Origin: a virus
Reading direction: 5' to 3' (one strand)
Virus record (IMG/VR): IMGVR_UViG_3300034418_011920
Location: 1-64,000 of that record
DNA: 64,000 nucleotides
Shown: in pieces, positions 48,034 through 56,539 of the stretch
Numbering within the stretch: position 1 is the stretch's first letter
Layout: each line of letters starts with the position of its first letter
Translations under genes and position numbers: made by a program
The notes under the pieces: model-generated
What the model saw: only the letters and a program-made list of their open reading frames with translations
The model's database searches: none
What the model was told of the DNA's origin: nothing

Positions 48034-48129
48034 TTAATCTTTATTCATCCTCTCCCCTAAAATAATCATATATACTGCAATTACTGATAAGGGGAGAAGA
48101 TAGAATATAAAAAACAGGAATAATCCCAT
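48034..48129 (-). CDS. 31-aa single-TM peptide coupled to the pseudopilin gene
   Basis: The ATG overlaps the TAA of the DUF1559 gene (taatg), a classic coupling arrangement. The product starts [20 protein letters not shown], is hydrophobic through about residue 25 and ends in a short charged tail (GERMNKD). It is a probable inner-membrane peptide. It has no independent ribosome binding site. It ends about 70 nt before the terminator. It is too short for family assignment. A partner of the pseudopilin is an inference. Confidence 0.5.
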   Translation of the reverse strand: MGLFLFFIFYLLPLSVIAVYMIILGERMNKD

Positions 48130-49112
48130 TACTGTTGTGCTACTTCCCCTCCCGCACGGGTAATTAGTGCAGCGAATACTCTTAGATCAATATCCTCACT
48201 AACATAGGCAGTTGAACCATCTGTTCTGGTTACATTCATACCGCCAGGATGCCATGAAAATGCTTCGCCATTATTTGTCTTGTTCATGGGGTGGCCCATG
48301 TTTCTAGCAGCACCCTTATCACCATTGGCATCAATAGGATGAAGCTTGAACGGCCCAAGGCTATCTGCCCAACCAAGACACTGATTAATAACGTCTGGAA
48401 CAACCTGTGCTGGAGTACCCTTAACCCAAGTTGGCCTTGATGCACATTCTGCTACAAGAAAAGTCTTGCTTGTTCCATCTCTAAATTGACCCATAGTAGT
48501 AACACGGTCCTTAATCAAAGCACCATCTGCTTCTGGTCCCTTGTTAGCATATGGATCTGGATCAAGAACCTTATTCTTTACACCAGTAAATACCTCATAA
48601 TCTGTGCGACCAAAAGGTACACCAGTGTTTAGTGCTGGTGCAGTAGAGTCGCTGTCTCTTGATGGACCGTCTGGAAAACTTGTCCATTCTTCTCCATTAT
48701 AAGTATTAGAAGGACACTGGAATACCTTGACTTGCTGCTGTGCTACATAAAGGTTTTGACCCTGCCACCAATGTAAATTCTTATCATAATTATCTGCTAG
48801 TGCTGCCTCTTCCATGTATGGCAGAAGATCAACTCTCCATGATCTTTCTGTTCGTGCCTTATTATCAGCAGGAGCAATTGGGGTTACGGAAGGATCAATA
48901 GTATCAATAGTCCAACATGCTGCTGGAAACTTCTGAGTACCATTTTCAATATTATGTGCAGCCAATCCAAACTGACGCATATTGCTCATACAATTTGCTC
49001 GTCGTGCTGCTTCTCTGGCAGATTGTACTGCTGGTAAAAGAAGACCAACGAGAACACCGATAATAGCAATAACAACTAATAGTTCAACGAGAGTAAAACC
49101 TTTTCTATTCAT
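48129..49112 (-). CDS. DUF1559 pseudopilin-like protein (planctomycete type)
   Basis: The protein has 327 residues from the ATG at 49112 (aagga ribosome binding site); an upstream in-frame start at 49202 would add an unlikely 30 residues. The N-terminus [18 protein letters not shown] is a type IV prepilin signal: cleavage after Gly, Glu at +5, then one hydrophobic helix. It continues [17 protein letters not shown], exactly as in the DUF1559 family. The C-terminus has FSWHPGGMN...DGS and [19 protein letters not shown], the family's H...DG signature. These proteins exist in tens to hundreds of copies in planctomycete genomes, with unknown function at the cell envelope. Here it is probably a captured host gene. 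It has its own weak promoter and a terminator. Arg codons are more mixed than in neighbours. Confidence 0.93.
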   Translation of the reverse strand: MNRKGFTLVELLVVIAIIGVLVGLLLPAVQSAREAARRANCMSNMRQFGLAAHNIENGTQKFPAACWTIDTIDPSVTPIAPADNKARTERSWRVDLLPYMEEAALADNYDKNLHWWQGQNLYVAQQQVKVFQCPSNTYNGEEWTSFPDGPSRDSDSTAPALNTGVPFGRTDYEVFTGVKNKVLDPDPYANKGPEADGALIKDRVTTMGQFRDGTSKTFLVAECASRPTWVKGTPAQVVPDVINQCLGWADSLGPFKLHPIDANGDKGAARNMGHPMNKTNNGEAFSWHPGGMNVTRTDGSTAYVSEDIDLRVFAALITRAGGEVAQQ

Positions 49113-49163
49113 AATTAATCCTTTTTTTAATGTTAGGTGGGTAAAACATAGCCTGTTAACGAT

Positions 49164-49191
49164 ATAATACTCAATCGGCAAGAAGATACAA
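49164..49191 (-). promoter_or_regulatory. Possible promoter of the pseudopilin cassette
   Basis: On the minus strand TTGTAT (49186-49191), a 16-nt spacer and TATTAT (49164-49169) lie in the 102-nt gap upstream of the DUF1559 start. The -10 matches 5 of 6 consensus positions and the -35 only 3 of 6, so this is a moderate candidate. Confidence 0.4.
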
Positions 49192-49214
49192 TCATATATC
49201 ATGTTAGAATTGTG

Positions 49215-49637
49215 TTAGGATTCAGGAAATTGCGATTCCAATTCATCTAGGGTTGGGTAATCAAATTCCCACGGTTTCCAGTTGATTTTAGAGGTAAAAT
49301 CTTTGACTAAAATAGTTTCTCCATCTAACACATATTGATAAGTTGCTGCGTATTGCTCTTCACCAACCATATCGTCTTTAATAATCTTGAAATTATTAGC
49401 TCCTTCTGGCAAAGAGAAAAATACTCTAGATCTGCCAATGTTAATACAAAATTCTTTTACTCTTTCATCATATTTGATAGGATAAAAAATATTCCGTATA
49501 GATCTTTCAACCACCGGAGCACGATTACCCCAATATTCTGGATTAAGCATAAAACCAATAGAAAATCCAGTCCATAATAGCAAGATTTGATATACAAGTG
49601 TTCTTGCTATTGTTTTTGCTACAAGTTTTTTACTCAT
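49215..49637 (-). CDS. Single-pass membrane protein, function unknown
   Basis: The 140-residue protein has a basic N-terminus, then one hydrophobic segment (TLVYQILLLWTGFSIGFML, about residues 13-31), then a soluble, beta-containing domain ending in acidic residues. Topology is probably N-in with the domain outside. It overlaps the exonuclease gene by 4 nt (atga) and precedes the pseudopilin gene. It could be an envelope protein altering the infected cell (exclusion, receptor masking). No family is recognised. Confidence 0.55.
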   Translation of the reverse strand: MSKKLVAKTIARTLVYQILLLWTGFSIGFMLNPEYWGNRAPVVERSIRNIFYPIKYDERVKEFCINIGRSRVFFSLPEGANNFKIIKDDMVGEEQYAATYQYVLDGETILVKDFTSKINWKPWEFDYPTLDELESQFPES

Positions 49638-50320
49638 TTAAAAGATCCCTTAAACTTAATTTTCTCAGAAAGATTTCTATGTAGTTTCATAAACCTAATA
49701 AGAATTTCTGCCGTATCTTTAACATCTTTAATCGCATCATGAGCACCATCTTTAGTGATCCCCATATAATCCCTTAGAGAATCTAAAGTATAACTTTTAA
49801 GCTCATTACTGTGATTGAACCAATAGAAAACTAGATTTAAGACGTCTGCAACATCCCTAGGAAAGAAAATATTAGAATTTCCTTCTTTATTAACATTCTT
49901 GTATTTCTTACTAAGTCTCTGTATAATTGGAAGATCAAATCTATAGATATTGTATCCAGAAGCAATTGGGGCAGAAAACTGCGATTTCTTTTTATTGCTT
50001 CTAGTATGATACTTTTCAAGATAGTCTACAAACATCTTCCATGCAATTTCTTGTTTTGGGTAGTTTTGCCATTCAGCATATACTTTGTCTTTAGAACATC
50101 CCTTAACTTTAGCATGAAAATCTAGAATATCTGTTTTATATTCATAGTTTGGGTCTTTTTCCATTGCTTCTGGTTTAAAATTACAGTTGAACTCTGAGTT
50201 CGGAATAATTTCCAAATTCAATGGATCTATCATGACGGCAGCAATTTGTACTGGACTACATTGCTCCGGATTAACTCCGTCCGTCTCAAAATCAAATACG
50301 CAAATTTTATTATAGTTCAT
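49634..50320 (-). CDS. DEDDh 3'-5' exonuclease (DnaQ-like)
   Basis: The 228-residue protein has the exonuclease motifs in order: FDFETDG (residues 9-15, catalytic Asp and Glu), GYNIYRFDLP (about 127-136, third Asp) and GAHDAIKDVKDTAEI (about 197-211, His and last Asp). Together they define the DEDDh class. Size fits a stand-alone DnaQ/epsilon proofreading subunit. It is encoded two genes downstream of the polymerase III alpha N-half with 4-nt overlaps, so proofreading for the split polymerase is the likely role. RNase T-type activity is an alternative. Confidence 0.9.
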   Translation of the reverse strand: MNYNKICVFDFETDGVNPEQCSPVQIAAVMIDPLNLEIIPNSEFNCNFKPEAMEKDPNYEYKTDILDFHAKVKGCSKDKVYAEWQNYPKQEIAWKMFVDYLEKYHTRSNKKKSQFSAPIASGYNIYRFDLPIIQRLSKKYKNVNKEGNSNIFFPRDVADVLNLVFYWFNHSNELKSYTLDSLRDYMGITKDGAHDAIKDVKDTAEILIRFMKLHRNLSEKIKFKGSFK

Positions 50321-50499
50321 TCAGATACCTCTACAATTTCTTGTGGTTTAACTCCAACTTTCTTGTTTGAATCAGAAACGCTAACCGCATTATTAAACTT
50401 ACAACAGTTTATCTTCACCTTCTCTGTTTTGGTCCACTCTTCTCCGTTATAGAGAAATTGACTTCCAACTGCCACAACGTCGAATTTAACTTCTTTCAT
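50317..50499 (-). CDS. Small conserved-looking phage protein
   Basis: The 60-residue protein carries F-x-x-x-x-x-G-x-x-F...W-x-K...NA, a pattern I recall from many short phage proteins of unknown role. It overlaps both neighbours by 4 nt (atga at each side) and sits between the polymerase N-half and the exonuclease. Its ATG overlapping the polymerase stop shows that the polymerase truly ends there. Confidence 0.6.
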   Translation of the reverse strand: MKEVKFDVVAVGSQFLYNGEEWTKTEKVKINCCKFNNAVSVSDSNKKVGVKPQEIVEVSE

Positions 50500-52376
50500 A
50501 TCTCTACTCCTTCTAATAGAATTTTTTGAATATTCATTACTTTGTCTAACATAGCAATACCAAGAATATCAAACTTAATAATACCAATAGCTTCCAAATC
50601 TTGCATTTCCATACCAGCAATCATCTGCTTATTTTTGTTGTCATAAACCATTGGACAACTTTCGTTTAGTGGTTCTGAACTAATAGCAATTCCAGCAGCA
50701 TGTTTTGATTGATTTGATTTTGTGCCCTCTAGTCTAATTGCTTGTTCAAATCTCTTCGATAGGGGACCATCCAAATTTCCCTTATCATCAATATAGCACC
50801 ATTCTTTGAGTTTGTCAACATTGTTTTCCAAGGCCCACCTAATGATAGAAGCTTCTCCTGTGTCCTCTTTCATCTGCTGTAATTCATCGGCAATCTTAGC
50901 TTCGTCAGGGATATTTTTGGTAATATTATTCATTTCTTCAAATGATATATTACCGTATACTCTCAACACATCTTTAAGAGCCCCACGCCCTTTAATGGTA
51001 TTAAAAGTAATCATCTGACTTACCTTATCTTCACCATATCTGCCTTTGATGTACTCGATAATATTTTCTCTTTTGTCGATTGGAACATCCACATCAATAT
51101 CTGGCATAGAAATATGATCGGCAGTATTACGACCAGCGTTATAAAAACGATCGAACAAAAGATTGTACTTAATAGGGTCGATGCTTGTAATTCCAATAAG
51201 ATACGACACCAGACACCCAGCGGCAGATCCTCTTCCCGGTCCTGGCAACCATTTTTCTTCTCTAACATGATTCACAATATCCTGTACAATAAGGAAGTAA
51301 CTAGAAAGGTCTGCTCCTTGTAGAACGCTAAGTTCATATTTGATTCGATCAGTATATGTTGGATGTAGTGTTTTGTCAACTTTATTGTTGATTTTATCAC
51401 GCCAACCATTTCTACAAAGCTGTCTAAGATATTCATCTGGGTTGTATCCGTCTGGACATTTGAAAGGTGGGAGTTTGGGTTTGCTTAGAATATCATATTC
51501 TTCAATCATATCATTAACAAGATTTGTATTAGCGATATGCTCTTCTGGATGAAGTGCAGTTATTTCTTCTTGTGATAAAATATGATAGTTATCAGAAGAG
51601 AAGAAACATTCCATTGGTACTTTATCACTAGTTCCCAGCTTTCTATTGATTTCTGGAAATGTTGTTTTTAGATTGTTGCAGAGAAGAATTCTCTGATCTA
51701 CAGCGTCCGCTTTTCGTGCATAATGAGCGTCTGGAGTACAGATAGTTTTAACGCCAGTTTTTTGGGCAATATCTATAGTTGCTTCTGATAGTTCTTTTTG
51801 GATTGGCATATTTTCCATATCCATTAGTTGAGATTCAAGAAAAACATTTTCTTTGCCAAAAGCATCTTTTAGTCTATTCACATAGGCCACTCCAACATTT
51901 GAATAGTCACTAATAATTTTATCCTCTCTACAAATTGCATTAGAAAGGGTAGAGCCAAGATGACCAGTAATACAGATAAAATTGTTCTTAACGAAATTTG
52001 AAAGTGTTTCAAGATCGAGCCTCGGCTTATGGTAGTAATGTTCGGGTTTGTTAGATTCGCTCACAATTCTGATAAGATCGAGCCATCCTTGATGGTTCTT
52101 TGCGAGAATAAGCATATGGGAGAGTTTGCTGTTCTCTTTTTCCTTTAATGTTGGATTTTCTTCACAAATATAGAGTTCGCATCCAAGTATAGGTTTGATC
52201 CCATTCTTTTTCATCGTGGAATAAAATTTAACAGCACCAGCGATATTACCGTGATCTGTCAAGGCACATGCCGGAGATTCTATCTGATTGATTCTATTTG
52301 CAATTTGCTCTGGTCTACTGAGTCCATCCAATAGGCTGTAGTGACTGTGACAATGTAGTGGAATATATTTGTTCAT
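50496..52376 (-). CDS. dnaE: DNA polymerase III alpha, N-terminal half (split gene)
   Basis: The 626-residue protein comprises the PHP domain and palm of bacterial PolIII alpha. The PHP metal ligands look intact: HCHSHYS (residues 8-14), DHGN (41-44), GCE (65-67), GH (138-139) and DAH (216-218). The palm has GPGRGSAAG (379-387), PDIDVD (425-430, two catalytic Asps) and KFDILG (601-606, third Asp). It stops about 20 residues later, where normal DnaE continues into the fingers. The remainder is the gene at 45409-47010. Both ends overlap neighbours by 4 nt, so the truncation is not a recent frameshift. The two proteins probably assemble into one replicase. Confidence 0.93.
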   Translation of the reverse strand: MNKYIPLHCHSHYSLLDGLSRPEQIANRINQIESPACALTDHGNIAGAVKFYSTMKKNGIKPILGCELYICEENPTLKEKENSKLSHMLILAKNHQGWLDLIRIVSESNKPEHYYHKPRLDLETLSNFVKNNFICITGHLGSTLSNAICREDKIISDYSNVGVAYVNRLKDAFGKENVFLESQLMDMENMPIQKELSEATIDIAQKTGVKTICTPDAHYARKADAVDQRILLCNNLKTTFPEINRKLGTSDKVPMECFFSSDNYHILSQEEITALHPEEHIANTNLVNDMIEEYDILSKPKLPPFKCPDGYNPDEYLRQLCRNGWRDKINNKVDKTLHPTYTDRIKYELSVLQGADLSSYFLIVQDIVNHVREEKWLPGPGRGSAAGCLVSYLIGITSIDPIKYNLLFDRFYNAGRNTADHISMPDIDVDVPIDKRENIIEYIKGRYGEDKVSQMITFNTIKGRGALKDVLRVYGNISFEEMNNITKNIPDEAKIADELQQMKEDTGEASIIRWALENNVDKLKEWCYIDDKGNLDGPLSKRFEQAIRLEGTKSNQSKHAAGIAISSEPLNESCPMVYDNKNKQMIAGMEMQDLEAIGIIKFDILGIAMLDKVMNIQKILLEGVEI

Positions 52377-53395
52377 TCGGTGCTTCCTGGCGGTTTGTAC
52401 TTTCCAACATTATAGCCTGGGACAGTGTACTTGTCAATGGTTGTGTCTATTCCGGCAACCTCAATAGCGTGTCGGATTTGTTCACACATAGTCATTGGGG
52501 TTCCTTTATCACATATCTGATGATCTCTATATTCTGTTATTGGTTCATCAAAAAAGCTTTTACCAAAATGACATAATTTCGTACATTTCCAACTTCTGTT
52601 GAGTCTTGGTCTTTTGCAGTTTTTTATTGTTTCAAATTTTCTTCTGATCATATTTTCCGTTTCAATCAAATCTTCTTTATGATAGCACATACTAAAAATA
52701 CCACCATCATTAATAAAATATATGCTTACAATAATGTGATCTATTTCTGGATAAAGGACACTAGCAGCATAGTGATACATCCTAAGTTGTGGGTCTTTTT
52801 GCAATTTGCCGAAAGTTTTCTCTTCTCCTGTGGCCCAATCTAGCCTTCTGCCAGTTTTATAGTCAATGATTTCTAGAGTATTCTTATTTGGTTGGGCTAT
52901 GAGGTCTATAGTTCCTTTTATCGCCAAATAACCTTCTAAGTCTTCACTGTATTTATAGTAAGCCCAAGGTTTTTTAATTTCAATATCAAATCTTTGTTCT
53001 GGCTGAATGATCTTTTGATTTCTTGGATCAAAATTTCCATTTTGGATAGTAATGGCTTTATTTACCCATTGCTTGCAATGTTTTAGGTCGAGAGGTTTCC
53101 AGTTGTGATGTGTAAATCTACTAGTATAATATTCATATACTATTTCTGTAATTCTTTCAACATCATGATCTATGGTTGATATTTCCCCACATATATCATC
53201 ATTTATATGAATTTCACCCTTTGACATTGCTACAGAAATATCCGCAAGCGTTTCCATAACCTTGTGTACTATTGTGCCTTTATCCGCCTTTTGATTAGAA
53301 GGACTACGAATTCCGAGATTATACTCGATAAAGTATTGCTGCTCACACATAGAATGAGTACCATAACTAGAACTTCTCAAATATGTAATAATCAT
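52373..53395 (-). CDS. RecB/Cas4-family PD-(D/E)XK nuclease
   Basis: The 340-residue protein has KGTIVHKVME (about residues 39-48) with the conserved His. It then has GTIDLI...LEIIDYKTG with the catalytic D...E/D-x-K, and DPQLRMYHYA with the family Gln-x-x-x-Tyr motif. Cys17 and late cysteines near 271, 275, 295 and 304 could hold a 4Fe-4S cluster, as in Cas4/AddB. It is probably a 5'-3' exonuclease generating ssDNA for recombination with the RecA-like and annealing proteins. 4-nt overlaps on both sides place it in the replication operon. Confidence 0.85.
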   Translation of the reverse strand: MIITYLRSSSYGTHSMCEQQYFIEYNLGIRSPSNQKADKGTIVHKVMETLADISVAMSKGEIHINDDICGEISTIDHDVERITEIVYEYYTSRFTHHNWKPLDLKHCKQWVNKAITIQNGNFDPRNQKIIQPEQRFDIEIKKPWAYYKYSEDLEGYLAIKGTIDLIAQPNKNTLEIIDYKTGRRLDWATGEEKTFGKLQKDPQLRMYHYAASVLYPEIDHIIVSIYFINDGGIFSMCYHKEDLIETENMIRRKFETIKNCKRPRLNRSWKCTKLCHFGKSFFDEPITEYRDHQICDKGTPMTMCEQIRHAIEVAGIDTTIDKYTVPGYNVGKYKPPGSTE

Positions 53396-53973
53396 ACAAT
53401 GCCTGTTTTTCTAAGGAATTCACCTATGTAATAATTTTTCTCGTGTATGTCCATATCCTGATTTTCTATAACTAAATCAAAATTAGAATAATCATAATTT
53501 TCTTTGTCTAATGCGGTTTCGCTAAAATGATCAGAATCATATACGTTTCTATTTAGCTTGACAACAATGCCACCTGCATTTTTTACCGCCTCAACTTCAT
53601 TGGGGAATCTACAATCGGCAATTAGTGCTAGGTTAGGATTGTCTCGTTTGATTTTTCTGATTGTTGCAGAAGACCACACATGGCTTTGCATTTTACGAAA
53701 CATATCTGTTCCAACAATTTGCATAACTTCTCTAGAAGATAATTGCTTATCATTCCAATAACAATCAACAAGTTCGTTTTTTTCTTCGTCGCTGCCATAG
53801 CATTGGCGATAATCCAATCCCAAAATATCAATACATAGATTCTTTAATGGGTCTGCAAAGTTGTATATTTCAACTACACCTGTGGCATTTCTTGCTTTAA
53901 ACGCTTGAGCAACAGCCATTGCTGCACTTGTTTTACCTGATTGCTTTCTTCCGGCAAAAGCAATAATATTCAT
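53392..53973 (-). CDS. Deoxynucleoside monophosphate kinase
   Basis: The 193-residue protein has a Walker A loop GRKQSGKTS at residues 8-16. It has the FADPLK and IVGTDMFR motifs and the DCRFPNEVEAVK block typical of phage dNMP kinases such as T4 gp1. It phosphorylates dNMPs for DNA synthesis, acting after ThyX. It overlaps both neighbours by 4 nt. Confidence 0.85.
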   Translation of the reverse strand: MNIIAFAGRKQSGKTSAAMAVAQAFKARNATGVVEIYNFADPLKNLCIDILGLDYRQCYGSDEEKNELVDCYWNDKQLSSREVMQIVGTDMFRKMQSHVWSSATIRKIKRDNPNLALIADCRFPNEVEAVKNAGGIVVKLNRNVYDSDHFSETALDKENYDYSNFDLVIENQDMDIHEKNYYIGEFLRKTGIV

Positions 53974-55118
53974 ACTATTTTCTCCAGAAAAGGTTTGATT
54001 TCTTCGTTAATTTGTTCTACTGTCATTTCGCCAATATCGCTAGCATTAAATTTTGGAATATATACTCTATATGTATTTTGGCATTTAGTTTGAATTTGTT
54101 CAGCAGCCTTTCTTCCAGCTTCGTCGTTGTCTGTTAAGATTACTAAAGACATGGCTCCGCTGCTATCTAGTAATACTTTTTGTCTGTCAGTCATTGAAGA
54201 TCCAAAAATAGCAACACTATTATGAATACCACTTTCTTCTAGTCTCCATACGTTGCCAGGGCTTTCAACTATAATAGCGACACCAGTTTCTATAAGCAAG
54301 TTTTTAGCAAACCAAAAGTTGTACAAAGCATTTTGACTCTTGAAATTTGCACTATGCTTCCATTTGCTATATTTCCATGCTTCTTCCTTTGGGGGGCATG
54401 ATCTAGATGGATCGTGGTATGCTTTACATTGTTCGCATTTTTCAAATATGCTTCTTCCAGATGAGCCTATAAGACATTTGTACTCATTATCATAGATTGG
54501 AACCACAGCCCTTTGATACATAGGCTTTGAAGGATTTGTACATAAACCAACATCATATTTTTCTAATATTTCTTTTGAATATCCTCTTTCCAAGAAATAT
54601 GAACATGGAATTTCTAAAGATCGTAGAACATGCTCTCTAGTAATTTGATTGGATTCTTTCTCCTGTTTTTGCTTCACATAATTCATCATTGAAGTGAATG
54701 TTTTTTTATTCCTATCAGATGTTGATATTCGAATATCTTTTAGGTCTTTCTTGACAAAGTTGCTTAAAAATTCTACAGCATCATTAAATGGGATCATGAT
54801 GTCACCTTCTTGACACCAATTCAATTCATTATGGCTAATGATTCCTCTAAAAAATCCTATAACAGAACTTCTAAAATGCTCTTCACAACCATGCGTTCTG
54901 CATTTCCAATTTCCTCTGTATGTATCTCCATCTGGATAGATATTTATCGCAGAAGGATTATCTCCTCCATGAATCGGACAACACATGGTAATCATTTTAC
55001 CGCTATGTTTAAAGTCTACATTAAAATATTCCAATAGAGTTTCAATATTATCACAAACAATATCAGACAATATTTTTAATTTAGCTTGATCAATCGAACG
55101 GGATTTCTTCGTTATCAT
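53970..55118 (-). CDS. DNA primase (DnaG type)
   Basis: The 382-residue protein has an N-terminal zinc-binding domain (CCPIHGGDNPS ... WKCRTHGCE, about residues 46-80). A TOPRIM catalytic core follows, with AIIVESPGNVWRLEESG and VILTDNDEAGRKAA (about 290-350). A further Cys set (CEQCKAYHDPSRSCPP, about 233-248) may be a second metal site. It is shorter than bacterial DnaG, lacking a long helicase-binding C-terminus. I take the ATG at 55118; a TTG one codon earlier is also possible. It overlaps the helicase gene by 29 nt, which suits coordinated expression of a primosome. Confidence 0.92.
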   Translation of the reverse strand: MITKKSRSIDQAKLKILSDIVCDNIETLLEYFNVDFKHSGKMITMCCPIHGGDNPSAINIYPDGDTYRGNWKCRTHGCEEHFRSSVIGFFRGIISHNELNWCQEGDIMIPFNDAVEFLSNFVKKDLKDIRISTSDRNKKTFTSMMNYVKQKQEKESNQITREHVLRSLEIPCSYFLERGYSKEILEKYDVGLCTNPSKPMYQRAVVPIYDNEYKCLIGSSGRSIFEKCEQCKAYHDPSRSCPPKEEAWKYSKWKHSANFKSQNALYNFWFAKNLLIETGVAIIVESPGNVWRLEESGIHNSVAIFGSSMTDRQKVLLDSSGAMSLVILTDNDEAGRKAAEQIQTKCQNTYRVYIPKFNASDIGEMTVEQINEEIKPFLEKIV

Positions 55119-56529
55119 CAATTACAAACCCTTCATCACTACTGTTATTGTTTACCAATTCAAGTCTAGTTTTACCTTCAGTAATCTTAGCACACCAACC
55201 CTTCATGTTGCAGTTAATATAATCGTTATCGTCTAATCCACCCCCATGTCGAGCGATGAGTGGTACTAATTTTCTATTCCCATTTGCTGGCCCATCTTCT
55301 GCTATTTCTTCGTCTGTCTTTCTTTTAAAAATCGTAAAGTTAGAACAGAGCCAGATGATTCTGTCAGAACCACTTGCTGAATCCGTGCTTTCTTTTGTTA
55401 TGCCGTCTCGATTTAATTGTATGAATGCAACGATAGGAACCTTATATTTTACCGCGAAATTGTGCAACTGCGTCATCATAAAACCAAGAACTTGGTATTC
55501 TTTCAAGTCTTGAGTCATTCCACTGGTATCCATCAATTTCAGATAATCGTAAAAAATTACACATTCTTTTGCTGTTCCATCGTCATTAAGCCCGACCTCT
55601 TTGACGAGCCACCTTTTCATAATGCTGATTTGATCTTCAAAAGGTTTTCCAGCAATAGTCTTATAGTACAGGTTTGTGTTTTTTAGATTCTTCACAGCCT
55701 TTTGGATCTTTGTGTACTTATCTGGGTTCTCAGAAAATTGTCCAGTTTCGATCTGATTAATCTCTGTTTCTGTCATCATAGCAAGAACTCTATGAATATG
55801 GTCTTCTTTGGACATTTCAGTATCCATATTTAGCACAGGTATGCCTTTAGAAGCTATATGATAACCCATATTATCTGATAGCAAAGTTTTACCGGTCTTT
55901 GGTCTTGCTCCGATTACATTAACAGTTCCCTTTCTTAATCCTCCGCCAATTGCTTGGTCATAAATTGGAAAACCAGTAGGAATACCGATTTGGTCTATAG
56001 GATTCTCTTCGAGTTCTTTGATATATTCTTCAAGATTATTCGCTATATGATGAGGTGCGTCTTCAGAATCATTGAGCAGGTTGGTGAAGTTGAAGACCGT
56101 ATCTTCTGCAATACCAAGAATGCTTCCAATGGGTTCTGTCCCATTAATTTCTAGTAGTTTGTCTTGAGCTAACTCTAGTTGTTTTCTTAAAAGTCTCGTA
56201 ATCTCTAGTTTTCTGATTTTGGCAGCGAATTTTCTGATATTATTAAGACTTACAGGAAAATCCATGATTGCCCTAAGATGTTGTGCCTCTTCCTTTTTTT
56301 CTAGAATATGGGCAACGCTTAGGTCTTGAGCAACAGAGTATATGGAAGCAATATCAATTTGAGAACTATTCTCACATAATTGCTTTAAACACTTATAGAT
56401 TACAACATTACTATCTACAGTAAATGTATTTTCATTAATAATGTCCGATATTTCCATATAGGCAGTCTCGCCATATGTAAAAATACCAGCTAAAACAGCT
56501 CTCTCTGCCGATGTATCCGCTAAAATCAT
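55090..56529 (-). CDS. dnaB: Replicative DNA helicase (DnaB type)
   Basis: The 479-residue protein has an N-terminal DnaB helical domain (AERAVLAGIF ..., about residues 1-110). The RecA-like motor follows: GARPKTGKT Walker A near residue 208, MDTEMS, CVIFYDYLKLMD Walker B, and the IQLNRDG / SDRIIW motifs. It unwinds the fork for the split polymerase III. The last residues, DDNEEIPFD, resemble the acidic SSB C-terminal peptide, although here the Phe is not terminal. The 29-nt overlap with primase suggests coupling. Confidence 0.92.
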   Translation of the reverse strand: MILADTSAERAVLAGIFTYGETAYMEISDIINENTFTVDSNVVIYKCLKQLCENSSQIDIASIYSVAQDLSVAHILEKKEEAQHLRAIMDFPVSLNNIRKFAAKIRKLEITRLLRKQLELAQDKLLEINGTEPIGSILGIAEDTVFNFTNLLNDSEDAPHHIANNLEEYIKELEENPIDQIGIPTGFPIYDQAIGGGLRKGTVNVIGARPKTGKTLLSDNMGYHIASKGIPVLNMDTEMSKEDHIHRVLAMMTETEINQIETGQFSENPDKYTKIQKAVKNLKNTNLYYKTIAGKPFEDQISIMKRWLVKEVGLNDDGTAKECVIFYDYLKLMDTSGMTQDLKEYQVLGFMMTQLHNFAVKYKVPIVAFIQLNRDGITKESTDSASGSDRIIWLCSNFTIFKRKTDEEIAEDGPANGNRKLVPLIARHGGGLDDNDYINCNMKGWCAKITEGKTRLELVNNNSSDEGFVIDDNEEIPFD

Positions 56530-56539
56530 ATTTTCTTTC

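Noticed and set aside
49113-49202. N-terminal extension of the DUF1559 protein to 49202
   Set aside because: The extra 30 residues do not fit a prepilin signal, whereas the ATG at 49112 has a ribosome binding site and starts exactly at the family N-terminus.
47010-50496. Group I or II intron interrupting dnaE
   Set aside because: The interval is filled by overlapping genes with atga junctions, a terminator and promoters, and both polymerase halves have their own start or stop embedded in these overlaps.
45409-52376. Split intein joining the two polymerase halves
   Set aside because: The N-half ends without an intein N-terminal Cys block and the C-half starts without the His-Asn/Cys junction. 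The usual intein site YSFNKSH is uninterrupted.
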